64,000 nt of DNA from Trichuris trichiura (taxonomy: Eukaryota; Nematoda; Enoplea; Trichinellida; Trichuridae): assembly GCA_037903355.1 (NCBI GenBank), contig JBAJFE010000026.1, positions 2,232,001-2,296,000 on the forward strand. The letters are read 5' to 3'. The notes beneath the pieces are model-generated. The model ran no database searches. It was not told where the DNA came from and saw nothing but the letters and a program-made list of their open reading frames with translations. A program made the position numbers and the translations under genes. Shown in pieces: positions 1 through 15,608 of this stretch. Position 1 is the stretch's first letter; each line of letters opens with the position of its first letter.

Positions 1-1786
1 TTCAGTCACCAGTGCGTAGGAACTGCTGTTGACATTGATTGCTCATGTTTTAAATGCGCAGTTGTTTGTCAGGTATGACCATTAGCGCTGCAGGAGAACT
101 TTGCATAATTTCGCACTTGTAGTAATTTTGAAAAGATGAGGAAAGATTATGCAAAATCGACGACTGAGTTTTCCACCACGGTTCAAAGCGGTGAATGATG
201 CTAGGAGCTCACAGTTCGCATTCTGTAATTGCGAAGTGGAACTCTTTGTTATGAGTTTCCCTTTGCTTCATAAAGGCAGTCGCGCGTCCTCCTCGGAAAT
301 GTGCAATTTTTAAAAAATTGTTTTTCAATAACACCCGGAGAGGGTGAATACTGTAATTATTGTTGTTAGAAAATGCTGCTTGAGTACACGCTTTAGCTGT
401 GTAATTCTTTGTTTTAGTGCACTGCGTTAGGCTTTTCTGTGATTTCTGTGAATTTTTGTCTTCTTTACGAAGGACAGTTCGGTGTAAAGTTAGATCTTAA
501 AGTGTAGATGAGTTCACATTCTTGTTGCTTTATTAAGTGGCCATCGTTATTTGTTCAGACGTTTTTATATTATCGATTTTGCACTCTCCGTGGTACAAAG
601 TTTTGTTTGTTACCGCTGAGGTGTTTTACGTTGAACTCCTCCGGCTACTAACTTTCATACAACCGAACATACTTCTTCGCATTGCGCGGTTATCAGCATA
701 AGAGACATCTTCAGTACTAATCAACTCGTCTCAATTTTATGTTGATAAAATGTTAGCTTTTAATAAGAAGCTGTTCATTTCTTGAGTACGTATTGTTAAT
801 ATGCAAGAAGTCCAGCTAATTAATAATCAAATTTACATAGCTTTTGGGTCCAAGCTTGACCCGTCTTCAACGGATATTCAGCTATTCAGCCTTTTTTGTA
901 ACTACATTGCCGAAATTTTTTCATTTTACACTGCTTCACGAATCAGTTCTAACTTTTGAAGTTTCCTGAGTTTTATGCCACAAACTGTCAGTCACAAGTT
1001 AGTGAAGGTTAATCGTAAAGTCGCAAAGTTATTTCGCTGTTAAGCGGAGTGATTATTGTTCTTCTTAACGCATAGTTAACGAAACTAAGTTGAACGTTTA
1101 ATCACCCTTTCTAGAAAGCGTTTAAGTGAGCACACTTTCAAATGTTAAGTTATTTGAAATCTCATTAGAAGCTGTGTTGGCTCCTCGTTTGTACTAATAA
1201 CAGTTAAAATTACATGCAGTAAAGCATTGCGTTTTGGTCGTGCTGTTCATAGTAGTATCTTTATGTATAAACGTCCTCCAGTATGTTGGTCTCAATAATC
1301 TATCCTTATTTACCCTACTTCGACAATGGTAAAGAATATTGTACAGACGAAAATTTTTATTAAGCATTGAAATGTCTTATTTGAAAGGCGGTCGATTGCT
1401 GTGACTTCTCATGATGCTCAACTTAAGCGGTTGAGTGTTTGATTTCAGAGAATATTTTGCCAGGGAGGGTTACATTTACTTCAGAATTGTTGTTTATAAT
1501 ATCTCAACCCGAATAGAGAAAAAGGCAATTGCCTTGTTTTATCATAGCGCTTGTGTTCATGCGGCTTTGTAATCTCGAGTGAGTGAACGCTTTTTTGGTT
1601 TTCAAGTTTCGATGGTGATTGCAACCATTTAATTTGGATGGTTAAGTGCTTTTCACCGCTACAGTGCATTTGATAGTACATAATTTGTATGCATAGGCAA
1701 AAGGAAAAGGTTCTCAATAATTCTAACCGAATCCCCTTCGCCGATAAATTGTGTGCGCTTTCATTTAATGTGGAAACATTTTTTAG
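1..1786. other. Upstream region or long intron of ABL, no exon recognised
   Basis: No convincing coding exon is visible here. The downstream ABL exon opens in the middle of the SH3 domain with a phase-2 acceptor (TTTTAG at about 1781-1786). At least one upstream exon carrying the ALYDF-type start of SH3, and any N-terminal cap, must therefore exist. I looked for that motif in this interval and did not find it, so it probably lies before the window. The stretch is A+T-rich with scattered stops in all frames. Confidence 0.5.
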
Positions 1787-6240
<4,454 letters not shown>

Positions 6241-7598
6241 CATCGTTTGAGAAAGATAGAAATTGTTACTTTTTTTTCTTATCGTCCCTCACGTTTGCCA
6301 ATCCCTTCTAGCTAAACTGCGCGTCTTTTGGATAGGCGAATCGCCGGAACTATTCGCAAACACTGCAATGCGATTTGCAGTTTTGCAAGTCGTCCAATTT
6401 TTACAAAACGTTTATAAATCTGTCAGTTTACAATCTGGTCACTACGTGCGATTCGTTTTTAAAAAGTTTACGGCCAACGTGCTGTTTGTTTTTGTCGCCA
6501 TCTTTTATACTGTTGATCCCCTGTTTACCTTTTGCAATTTAGAATAAAATGCCGTCAGCTTGAAAGGCGACCTCAGAACTAGATGCACTTGTTGGTTGTT
6601 ATTTCGTTCATTGTCATTGTTTCTTCGCTGGACCTGCTCGGTATCTGCTTTAATTTATAGGCAAAGCTAAATGTATTTGCGACAAACAGGCACTGAAATT
6701 TTGCATTTTATGCCTACGTTTTTTTTGAAATGTCTTATTAAAAGTTCTTTCATGAAAACAAATTCTATCTTGTCTCATGGAGGTTCCACCGTCATACTGT
6801 AATTTTGGCGGTCATCCAGTTTTGTTTTTGCCAGAGCCAAGGCCTAAGTGCTAAGCTTACGTTTTGGCATAGGCTCAGATAAAGGCAGAGAACAAGGTGC
6901 TCAGCGTGCTCGCCGATAGAGGCGAAACGGGATGGCCAGCATGCTGGCCGAAAGGAAGCTACATTTCTAGGCAGTAGGATGCCTAAGAGGCAACATTTCT
7001 TGTGCTGACTCAAAGTTTTGAATTGAACGACAATGCCTGGTTTAAGAAGGGATCAAACCTGCCAAGCGGGTTTACTTGTTTACTTTACTTTCCTGAAGAT
7101 CAGATGTATTGACTATTCGTTTGTTGAAACAATGCGTAGTTCGTAACATGTGCGCTTGCGATTCGAAAGAATGACTAGGCAGTTGATTCATTTCGGAACT
7201 CGAAGATTCTTTGAGTACGCATGACTGCGAAGCGACGAATCAAGATTATTTTTTTCGTTCCATAACTGATTTACGTTTACGAAAATAATATTCCGCCTGA
7301 TCTTTTCATTTCCATCAGAAATTTTATTTTACTGAAAATGAAGGAGCGTTGGATCGTGTCCATGCTTAAAAAGTTCTCAGCATTACGTGACCATTACAAA
7401 TGTTACTTTAAAATGGCTTCAACGGAGAAGACTGTCTCGTTGTACATTGCCTAAATATATGCTGAAAAGCAGCTTCTTTGTTTATTGCGTTTTATCAAAA
7501 GCAAAAGAAGTTAGCACACACATATTATTCGCAACGTAATGCAGTATACGCTCTAACTAGCGAGGATGGAACAGCGCTAAACCTGTTCAGTTTATTAA
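6241..7598. other. ABL 3'UTR and intergenic region
   Basis: Contains the ABL polyadenylation signal AATAAA at 6543-6548 and then about 1 kb without a recognisable gene, RNA or repeat. At its right end CTGTTCAG lies just before the WDR44 ATG (7599), which looks like a 3' splice acceptor suited to spliced-leader addition. Confidence 0.5.
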
Positions 7599-10500
7599 AT
7601 GGCAAAGGAAACTGACTCAGACGAGAAATACCTTGATGCTGCAACGGGAAACTTAGCTAATGAAGCTGATGAGTTTACAGGTAAATTAGTTTTTCAATTC
7701 AAAAATACTGCAAGCTTGAGTTACAGGCGATATTGCTTCAATCTTAACTTGCATCTGCCTTACAACTTTGGTGTTGCTAAAGTTATATCACGCATTAGTC
7801 GTCTTAATTTGGTATTACGTGAAAATTCTTTTACGTTCTACAGTAAGCCACTGGAATTGTTGCACGCTTTAACTTGGATAATTCAAAGGGTATTTTGCTG
7901 TTTATTAACCGTCCGGATGCAATGGAAGAGTCTGCTGATACTGAGGAGGAATATTTTGATGCGAAGCCTGACGTGCCAGTAGATGACAAAGAAAGTAAAC
8001 GTTCCCTGCGATCATTTGCTGTACAAACCTCGAACAGCAGACTGCCGATCGAATCTAGCTATGAATTCAACCGATACTTGCGCAAGTTGGTTCCCATGGT
8101 GAGTTGATGTTGTGCTAACGTCGCATTATATATAACTTTTACGTTTTAGGACATGTTCCCGTCTTTGGAAGAACTCGATGCTGATTTTTCCAACAGCAGG
8201 TTGAAACTAAAGGAGAATGCAACCGACCACAATCTCACGTTACCGGAGACTTCAAGTGATTGCTGGAAAAAGCAGCTTTTGTGTCAAACGCAGTCCGTTA
8301 CATTCCCACTTTGTACAGTTGCCGCGTTTGATTGCAGTGACAAAAACGGGAAGATTAACTTTCATGATAAAGGGCATCAATTGATGCCGCCTCCTACGAA
8401 CTTGAGGCGCTCCGAATCTGCTCAATCGCCAATTGGCAGTCGATGTTCAAAAGATTGCATTATGTCAACTCGTATGTGCGCCAGCGCGAACAATTCGCGT
8501 AATAGCACAATTGAACGGGCATTTGCTGCTGAAATTTGGAGCCACGGCTTTCCTCTATTACCTTATTGTGGTGAAATGCGGCAGCGCAATGGGCAGAACA
8601 AATCTAGTTCGTTGACGCGGGACTCTCGCGGCGTAGGATTCAGTTCTCAATATGGTGATTTTCCGTTGGAAAATTTCATTGGCGTTCGTCGAAAGTCCTC
8701 GTCCGTGGAGAGGGAAATCGACGCCTTAGCCAAAGAATTGTCGAAAGCTTTTGGTAAAACAGTCGGCCGAAAAGGGACCTGTTGGTCGGAAGGAGATACA
8801 GGCAGTCTAGAAACGTCGAAAACAACCAAAGAAAATCTCTCTAGTCTACATATGCCAGATATTATAAGAAGTAATTGCTTGACCGAAAACGTGACGGATT
8901 CTAGTCAACCTTTGCCAGTTCGTCCACCACGGCTAAGAAAAATGCAACGAAGGAAAGAGGTATTATTGTTTCAGTAATTCTTTATTATTCGTTTTTTGCT
9001 TACGTTTTATACTAAATTGTACCAGTGTGTCAATACGTTTCTGTTGGGCTGTATTCAGTTTTGATTTTAAGTAAGCAGGCTACTTGAGCTGACTATCTGT
9101 ACTGCTTGCAAAGTCACTACTCTATCTGTGATTGACCTTTTGCAATTTTGTTACTCATGATTAATGTTCGTTTTAACGTTAGCGTCAGCTTCACGATTCT
9201 CATGTCGATGGATCTGGGTTCACTGCTACCGCTAATCCAAATATATCTCAGCACCCAATAACGATTATATCAAAGCCAGTTTCTGTGCCTGGAGGAGACG
9301 ACGTGCGCCAAGTTGTCGTCGACGATTTGAAGTGCCTTAGTAATATGCGTTTTTTACAGGTAGCGACTCGTTCTTCTAGCCACAGGGCCGGCGGAGGGAA
9401 GGAAGCGGTTGCTTCTAAGAGAGAACATCTTCCCGAAGGTTTGAATCCCTTAAGCCTTCACATGATGCGTCTAACGTAGGCCACTTTGCAAAAATAAGTT
9501 GATCTTATTCCTATTCAAGCACACTGCTTATAGTAAAAAGAATAGCGGTGGTTCTGACAGTGACTCCGTTAGCAGCGGCGAAAGCACGAGCTTAGGTCAA
9601 GACGAGGAGGATGTTCAAAGGTAAAACTACTACTCTTGTTTTTTACTTCTCTGCGCGCACAATTTCCCATTGGCAGTGTTACGTCGAATAAGTCGAACTT
9701 GAAGCATGCTGTAAGAAAGAAAATGCGATCGGTTTGGCATATCGCCGAAGGAGGTGAAGCCACAGTAACTCGTCCTAGTCTTTAATTGAGCAGTTTGCTT
9801 TAGCTATAGCGCGTCAGCAGCTTTCCGGCAAAGAAGAAAGTAGCCATAGCGAAGATGAAGAAGCCGGTGCTGAAGGAAATCGCGTAACGCAGGTTAGCGG
9901 GTACTTAATATTTTTCGTTTGAACATTTATTCCAAAGGTTCGCGCTTCTCATCACAATAAGGGGCCATTCTATTTTGACCAGTTAAAACTGGTTCAAGAC
10001 TTAAGCAAATTTCATGTGGTAAATCTTCATTGCACACAATATGTCCCATTTTTTATGTTGACCGTTTCATAGGGTGCAGTATGGTGTATGAACTTTTCTG
10101 ATTGTGGTCGGCTCTTAGCTACGGCTGGACAAGACAGTGTTATTCGGATTTGGGTGTTGAAAAGTGCCTTCAAGCATTTCAGCGATATGCGTGCCAGATA
10201 CTGTTCCAAAGGAGGTACGGTTCAGAAATATTTTTTATATGGCATTTTTTTCAAACTATTCTCTCAGAGGCATTGTAAACTTTAACTCTCCTTAATTTCC
10301 AGTCTTGTTTTAAGATTTTGCATTTTTGATAAAAAATCAACAGGCAAATTGTTGTTAAAATTTAAATTAAACGTTTTACATCTATAAAAGGCTAAGTCTG
10401 CTTTCATTGCTCTCTCTGTTACTTGTAAGCATGCGTAACGTCCACTCAATGGCTGGCGCAGCTTTTTGGCACTGTTTCATGTTGTAGAAGCATCGTTGAG

Positions 10501-11989
10501 TGATCCGCCTTCTCGAGAGAACAGTTTTACTAACCAAGAAGACGCGAAAAGTTTTATTGAAGACGATAAACGTTCTTTGCGTATGGGAGCGTCAGGAGAA
10601 GAAGGAGAAGCGGGACAGCGCTACTCGTCTTCACCTGTCAATTCAGCGGATGAGGTTTGGTCGCCTTTTATGCCAAATCCGCTGTGCTCATTCAGAGGTC
10701 ATTCGTCCGACGTGCTCGACGTATGCTGGTCAAAGGTAAACAAATACACCGAAAATTTTACCTGTCCAGTTGCAAAGATGGCGAATTTAAGAATTACTTC
10801 GTCTTGTCAAGCAGTATGGACCGCACCGTTCGCTTATGGCACATTTCACGCTTGGAGTGTTTGTGTCGTTTTCAGCATTGCGATTTCGTTACGTCAATTG
10901 CCTTTTCGGTCAAAGTAACGTATTGAAATTTTTTGAAGTTTCTAATTATCAATATTTTTAATATTTACAGGATGACAGGTATTTTATAAGCGGGTCTTTG
11001 GACGGAAAAATCCGTCTATGGCTTATACCTGAGAAAAAAGTGGTAAATTGGAACGAATTGGACGAAGGTCAGCTAGTGACCGCCGTTACGTTTGTGAAAA
11101 ACGGCGAATTAGTGGCCGTCGGCACCTACAACGGCCGTTGCATTTTCTACACGTCTGACGTGAGTTGACTTTCTCTGCGTTTGATTGCTAAAAAAAATAG
11201 TGACATTTGTAGAAATTATCCTATCATGCTCAGATAGACCTTCGTAGATACGGATTCAAACGTCATATAATGTGCAAAATAACCGGTTTGGACTCTTATC
11301 AAGACAAAGTATGCAGATAGTATTGAAATATTCTTTTAATGCTTACTTTTTTTCAGCTACTGATTACATGCAATGATTCTCGTATACGGTTATACGACGT
11401 GCGTGACTTGACTTTGGTGTGCAAATATCGTGGCTTTACAAATCGAAGTAGTCAGATACGCGCGCGCTTCAGGTATGTTGCTCATGTTTAATTTTTAAAG
11501 CGGATGCTAGTTTTTCGTCTTGTCTAGTCACAATGGTCAGTTTATTATTGCTGGTTCAGAAGATTGTATGGTTTACATGTGGAAGACCCGATTTGATTCG
11601 AATACGCTACCATTGCCCGGTAGGAAGGATCGCAGTAGGCATTGGGAAAGCATCAAAGGTACTCGTTATCTCTCTAGATTATTGTTTTGCTTTTCTGAAA
11701 TAACTTTATTTTAGCCCATCAAGCTGTTGTTACATCAGCGGTGTTTGCTCCAAAACCTGATGTAATCTTTGCGCAGATCGAACGGGCGAGAAGACGTTTG
11801 CTAAACAGTGATCAATCTGAGGCTAACGACGAAGACGAAAAACACAGGAAGTCGCAACTATCACAAGTTTCTATAGATACAAAATCTGTGCAAGAGCTGA
11901 TCGTGTCTGCCGATTTCTCTGGCGTCATAAGCGTTTTCTTAAACAAGCCAAAGGTTGTCGCTGGAAGTAGTGTCTTTTTGCCCACTTAG
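7599..11989 (+). CDS. wdr44: WDR44-like Rab11-binding WD40 protein
   Basis: Ortholog of WDR44/rabphilin-11, a Rab11 effector on endosomal/ER-contact tubules. Exons I can place include 7599-7680, about 7889/7929-8098, 8150-8959, 9183 onward, up to 9764, 9794-9892, 9938-10018, 10073-10214, 10488-10735, 10792-10914, 10971-11159, 11234-11308, 11357-11470, 11528-11658, 11715-11989. The N-terminal half is low-complexity and acidic/Ser-rich. The C-terminal half is a WD40 propeller matching WDR44 blade by blade: GAVWCMNFSDCGRLLATAGQ, SSSMDRTVRLWHISRLECLC, DDRYFISGSLDGKIRLW, GTYNGRCIFY, TCNDSRIRLYD, AGSEDCMVYMW, AHQAVVTSAVFAP, VSADFSGVISVFLNKP. Near the N-terminus are two short acid-tract motifs, DEKYLDA (exon 1) and EEEYFDA (about 7940), that resemble the VAP-binding FFAT motif at the start of vertebrate WDR44. 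The splice between exon 1 and the second motif, and the 9360-9600 section, are uncertain. Appears to be the first gene of a three-gene cluster. Confidence 0.93.
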
Positions 11990-12173
11990 GTAACAGCTCC
12001 CTAACAGTGTGGTCAGAATCTTCAGCCTTTTTCGTGCCAACTTCTTTACGTAAAATGAAATCTTGCCTTCTCGATGGTCGCTTCATTGCATTAGTTGTGT
12101 TCGCTAAATGTGGTTACATCTACTTTTTTGGGCGAAATTATTGTTACCACGTTGTTCTTAGCCCTGCAGTTTG
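11990..12173 (+). promoter_or_regulatory. Intercistronic gap WDR44-uS14m
   Basis: The gap is only 184 bp between a stop and the next ATG on the same strand, with no AATAAA or ATTAAA that I can see. It ends in a pyrimidine-containing acceptor (GTTCTTAGCCCTGCAG) with the next ATG four bases later. This is the arrangement expected where a downstream operon gene is trans-spliced. No leader RNA gene is visible in the window, so this is inference. Confidence 0.5.
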
Positions 12174-12807
12174 ATGATGGCGTTTGTGCGTCGAATGGCG
12201 ACATGCATATGTGAAAGTCGGCTATTGGTCCGCACATTTGTATGCACAGGACAGCTTAGTAACAAGGTTCCCACAGGCGTTTCCACGCCGACTTCTGAGC
12301 TGGAAGCGACGGCTGTTGACTCGAAAAATTACGTGTGCGTCCTTACATGGGGAATTCTGAATTGTAGTAGTTATGTTTCAGTTTTGGTGAGGGTGATACT
12401 ATGGTTAGATTGGATTGGTGGAATTGCGGACAGAGACACACGTCATGGGCAAAATGGGGTATGTTACGGGATTGGCGGCGCAGAAAGCTGGTTGCCCAAT
12501 ATTCCGACCTTAGGACCCGAATGAAAGCAATTGCAAAAAATGATGTTTTGCCAACTGCTATAAAGGTATGCTGACATTTGTTTTGGCATTAACTCTAGTT
12601 ATTCTTGTTTTAAATGTTCAGAAGGAGATGGGAAAAGAGCTAAACAGTTTGCCGAGGCATTGTGATCCGAATTATTTGAAAAATACGTGTCAAATGACCG
12701 GGCGTCGTCGTGGTAACGTCACTCGCTATCGTTTGTCCCGATTCATATTCAGGGATATGGCTGATCACGGAAAATTGAGCGGTGTCATTCGCGCGAAGTG
12801 GAGTTGA
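12174..12807 (+). CDS. mrps-14: Mitochondrial small-subunit ribosomal protein uS14m
   Basis: Nuclear-encoded mitochondrial ribosomal protein S14, which binds 16S-like rRNA in the head of the small subunit. Three exons: 12174-12334, 12382-12565, 12622-12807 (the first donor reads GTGCGT). The first exon encodes an Arg-rich N-terminus (MMAFVRRMATCI...) plausible as a mitochondrial targeting peptide. The mature part has WGMLRDWRRRKLVAQYSDLR, NDVLPTAIKKE, and the strongly conserved S14 end CQMTGRRRGNVTRYRLSRF followed by RDMADHGKLSGVIRAKW. This parallels the vertebrate MRPS14 end (RPRG, RLSRIVFR, LADHGQLSGIQRATW). It lacks zinc-binding cysteine pairs, as expected for the mitochondrial form. Predicted length is about 176 aa, longer than the roughly 128 aa human protein because of the N-terminal part. 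AATAAA at 12847. Second gene of the putative operon. Confidence 0.93.
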
Positions 12808-12964
12808 AGATGTAGTCTTTATCAAATCGCTTGTCAGATATTAGAAAATAAACCATTTTCTTGTTGACTAATTCTCTTCTTTTAAAAAATGGTTAAGTCC
12901 GATTGCTGTTCGTTAAGTCCGTGCTTAATTTATTTTTATACGAGATTTTGCATTTTGGTTTAGG
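12808..12964 (+). promoter_or_regulatory. Intercistronic region uS14m-ATP6AP2 with poly(A) signal and acceptor
   Basis: The uS14m poly(A) signal AATAAA (12847-12852) is followed about 110 bp later by a T-rich acceptor ending TTTGGTTTAG at 12963, immediately before the ATP6AP2 ATG (12965). Cleavage signal, roughly 100-bp spacer and trans-splice acceptor are the classic nematode operon intercistronic layout. No leader sequence was searched for; inference from layout only. Confidence 0.5.
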
Positions 12965-15260
12965 ATGATTTTGCATCTGCTTGCCATTTTGAATATCCTT
13001 TCAGGTAATCTCATTGTCTTCATCATAAAGCGCGTTAGTTGTTGGTTGACATTAAGTTTTTTTGCTTGCAGTTTCCCTAGCCGCTTCGCTTTCTTTCTTG
13101 CATATACCCTCAACGATTCGTCTACCCAATGATGATGTTGTCCTTACGTCGGAGCTTCAAGCGATTCAAAAGTCCTTATTTGGGCTTAGTGCCGAAGCGG
13201 TTAGTTTATTGTCGTCTATTATTTATTGTTGAAATTTGCCTTTAGCCATCCGTATGGCTGAACAGTGGTAGCTTGTGGCAAAGACCTGAAGCAATTGTCA
13301 TGTTTGACTTGACTGCTCCTGATCGCCTGCGACTTCCTCCTATGGGAGTAAATAGTTACAAGCTGCAGCAGGTAATTTCAACGCTTGTGTACTAATTGTT
13401 ACGGTTCTTCCACGCAGGATGCTCCAATTGATTTCACTGAGCTTTGGAGTTCAATGGAACAAGAGTTTGCCGATGAAAATCCGCTAGTTATTGAGACGAG
13501 CGTAGTAGGTGGGTTTTACGATCATCAAGAAATGCATTTTTTTTTAACGTCAGGCTGGTGTATCCGGTGTACCCGATAAGGCATTCGGCCAAACGGTTGG
13601 TGAAAACGCAAGCTCTCCGCCACTTTTTGGTGCCGATTCCAGTTCTCATTCCACTTTAAAAATGGAGCTCGCTGCAGCCAATGCTTTGAACACATGGGTA
13701 AGTAGCCTCCATTCGAGGTTGTTCTACATTTTTTTTATCGAACACTGTTTTTATAGCTGAAGTCGGCCCCTCAGTTGCAAAATGGCGTTCCAGATTTTTA
13801 CCTTGTTAACTTCGAAGCGTTATCTCTGTTTGACGACCCGTCAAGTGTGGGAAGCGAAGCTGTCCGCAGTGCAGTCCGCGAGATCGTTACCGCTATTGAA
13901 AAAGTAAGTTGATTACCATTCAAAGTAGGTGAGTAATCCCATAATTGTCACATTGACATACGCTGTCTTGTTACTGAAAAAAGTATTCTCGTAGATATCA
14001 GAAACTGTTAAAAAGCGTTATGACGGGAACTGCGTTCTGGAGGTGATCTCGACAACTGGTGCAAGGAGTCGCCAGCCCCGAGCAGCCAAAACAGAGCGTT
14101 CATCCGAGTTGCCTCGTTCCAAGGTTAGCATAAACCATGGGTAGAATGATTCGGCTTTGTTCGGTGCTTCACAAAAGCCTTATTACTTGTTTTAAGAAGC
14201 AGTGTTTGTGTATGCATGTGTGTCCGTTGCTTTTCCAGTATTATCTTGAGCGGAGATAGCAGTACAGGTGGCCGGTTACTTGTTAATCATGTACAGTTTA
14301 GTGGTAATGGTATCCGAAGCATTCAGGTAGTTTCCAATGACAATGTAGTTTCTGTGTTCTTTTTAGGATTGGTATTGCGTGAGTGTGCGTATACCGTAGC
14401 CAGTATGTTTAATAATTGCTTATAAACTACTAACTTTAAATTCATTTTGCACTGCGAATACTTTGGTTCACCTCCACATTGCAGAGATGTAGAAAATTAC
14501 CAACGAAATTAGCATTAATTAAAAAATAATATTTGCGTAAGTCATCTTTTATCGTATGTTTGCTGTCAACATGGCATGTCTAGTCCCGGTAGCTTCGAAA
14601 AAATTAAGCATGTTTTTCCAATTCCGAGTGAGCTTTTTCGTAAAATAAGTCACGAAATGCTTATCTAATTTAGGCAGCAAAAGTCTGTTAGGATTCCTCC
14701 TCGTTCCGGTAACGGAGTAAGAAATCTTTCTGAATTTTTCTCCTTAAATGGATAAGATTTATCCATTCATTGCTCATGCCCTTAAGATTAAATATTTATA
14801 AGCATTTGCAAAGTTACAGGGAAGTAAGGCAATGCCATGCCGACATAAAGAAGCCTTTGCTTAAGATATTGCAATTGCATGTTTTCTCTTTTAAGTGCAA
14901 CTTTTTTATTTCTAATTGATCTCAAGACGATATAAATAGACACCCCAAGTTAACTTGTGTCTTTCAGCGGTTATTTAATTTCGTTTAGGCGAATGATATT
15001 GTGCGGCTGTAACGCAGTGGTAAATATATTTGTCACTGTTTAAAATCAGTCGTTCATATTTATAGAGGTCAGCTGAAAATTCGCCCACAAATTACGCCTT
15101 CTATGACGAAGATTACAGTGTCATCTTTAACATCTGCTTGTGGCTGGTGATTGCTTTTGCTTGCAGTCTTCTGTATATCGGAGTTGGAATGTGGTCCATG
15201 GATCCTGGCCGCGAATCAATTGTATACCGTATGACGATGACTAGAGCGAAGAAGGACTAA
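12965..15260 (+). CDS. atp6ap2: ATP6AP2 / (pro)renin receptor, V-ATPase accessory subunit
   Basis: Type I membrane protein needed for V-ATPase assembly. Exons: 12965-13004, 13072-13199, 13246-13371, 13418-13504, 13554-13697, 13757-13903, 13995-14123, 15066-15260, all joining in frame; about 330 aa. It starts with a signal peptide (MILHLLAILNILSVSLAAS), then the luminal domain (WLNSGSLWQRPEAIVMFDLT parallels the family's GNLFHRPRATVMVMV). A single transmembrane helix (YSVIFNICLWLVIAFACSLL) precedes the diagnostic cytosolic end WSMDPGRESIVYRMTMTRAK ending KKD, close to NMDPGYDSIIYRMTNQK of vertebrates. The last luminal exon ends PRSK and the next begins RSAENS, so splicing creates RSKR|S, a furin site just before the membrane-anchored fragment, as in family members. 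The 942-bp last intron contains no recognisable feature. Poly(A) signal at about 15550. Very probably trans-spliced as third gene of the cluster. Confidence 0.95.
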
Positions 15261-15608
15261 AGCCTCGTAGGCTGCAAGGCGCTAATTGCCTTGCGATTAA
15301 TATTACTATAAGTTGCTGATTAATCCTAATTGCAATACCCGTGGTAAAGTTGTCACTGTGGCTTTTCACTTACGGCTACTCGTGCTTTTCGTTCCCGAGT
15401 TAAATGGGGTGAAGGTGTAATTGTACAGCTCGAAAACAGTATACTCAAAGTCATTGTCTTAGTTGTATTCACTGCTTAGTGTTGTATATGGCAATTAGAT
15501 TTGTTGAGATTGTTTTAAGAGTTTATTGTCTTTTTTTATAATGTTTCAAAATAAATGTCCTGTCCATTATTACACGCTGGTTCGTCATTGATAATGTAGA
15601 TACGCTGC
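15261..15608. terminator. Convergent 3' region of ATP6AP2 and PYCR with poly(A) signals
   Basis: Two genes end tail to tail here. AATAAA on the + strand at 15550-15555 serves ATP6AP2. TTTATT at 15522-15527 is AATAAA on the - strand for the reductase gene. The two signals are crossed, so the two 3'UTRs would overlap by a few tens of bases. Confidence 0.55.
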
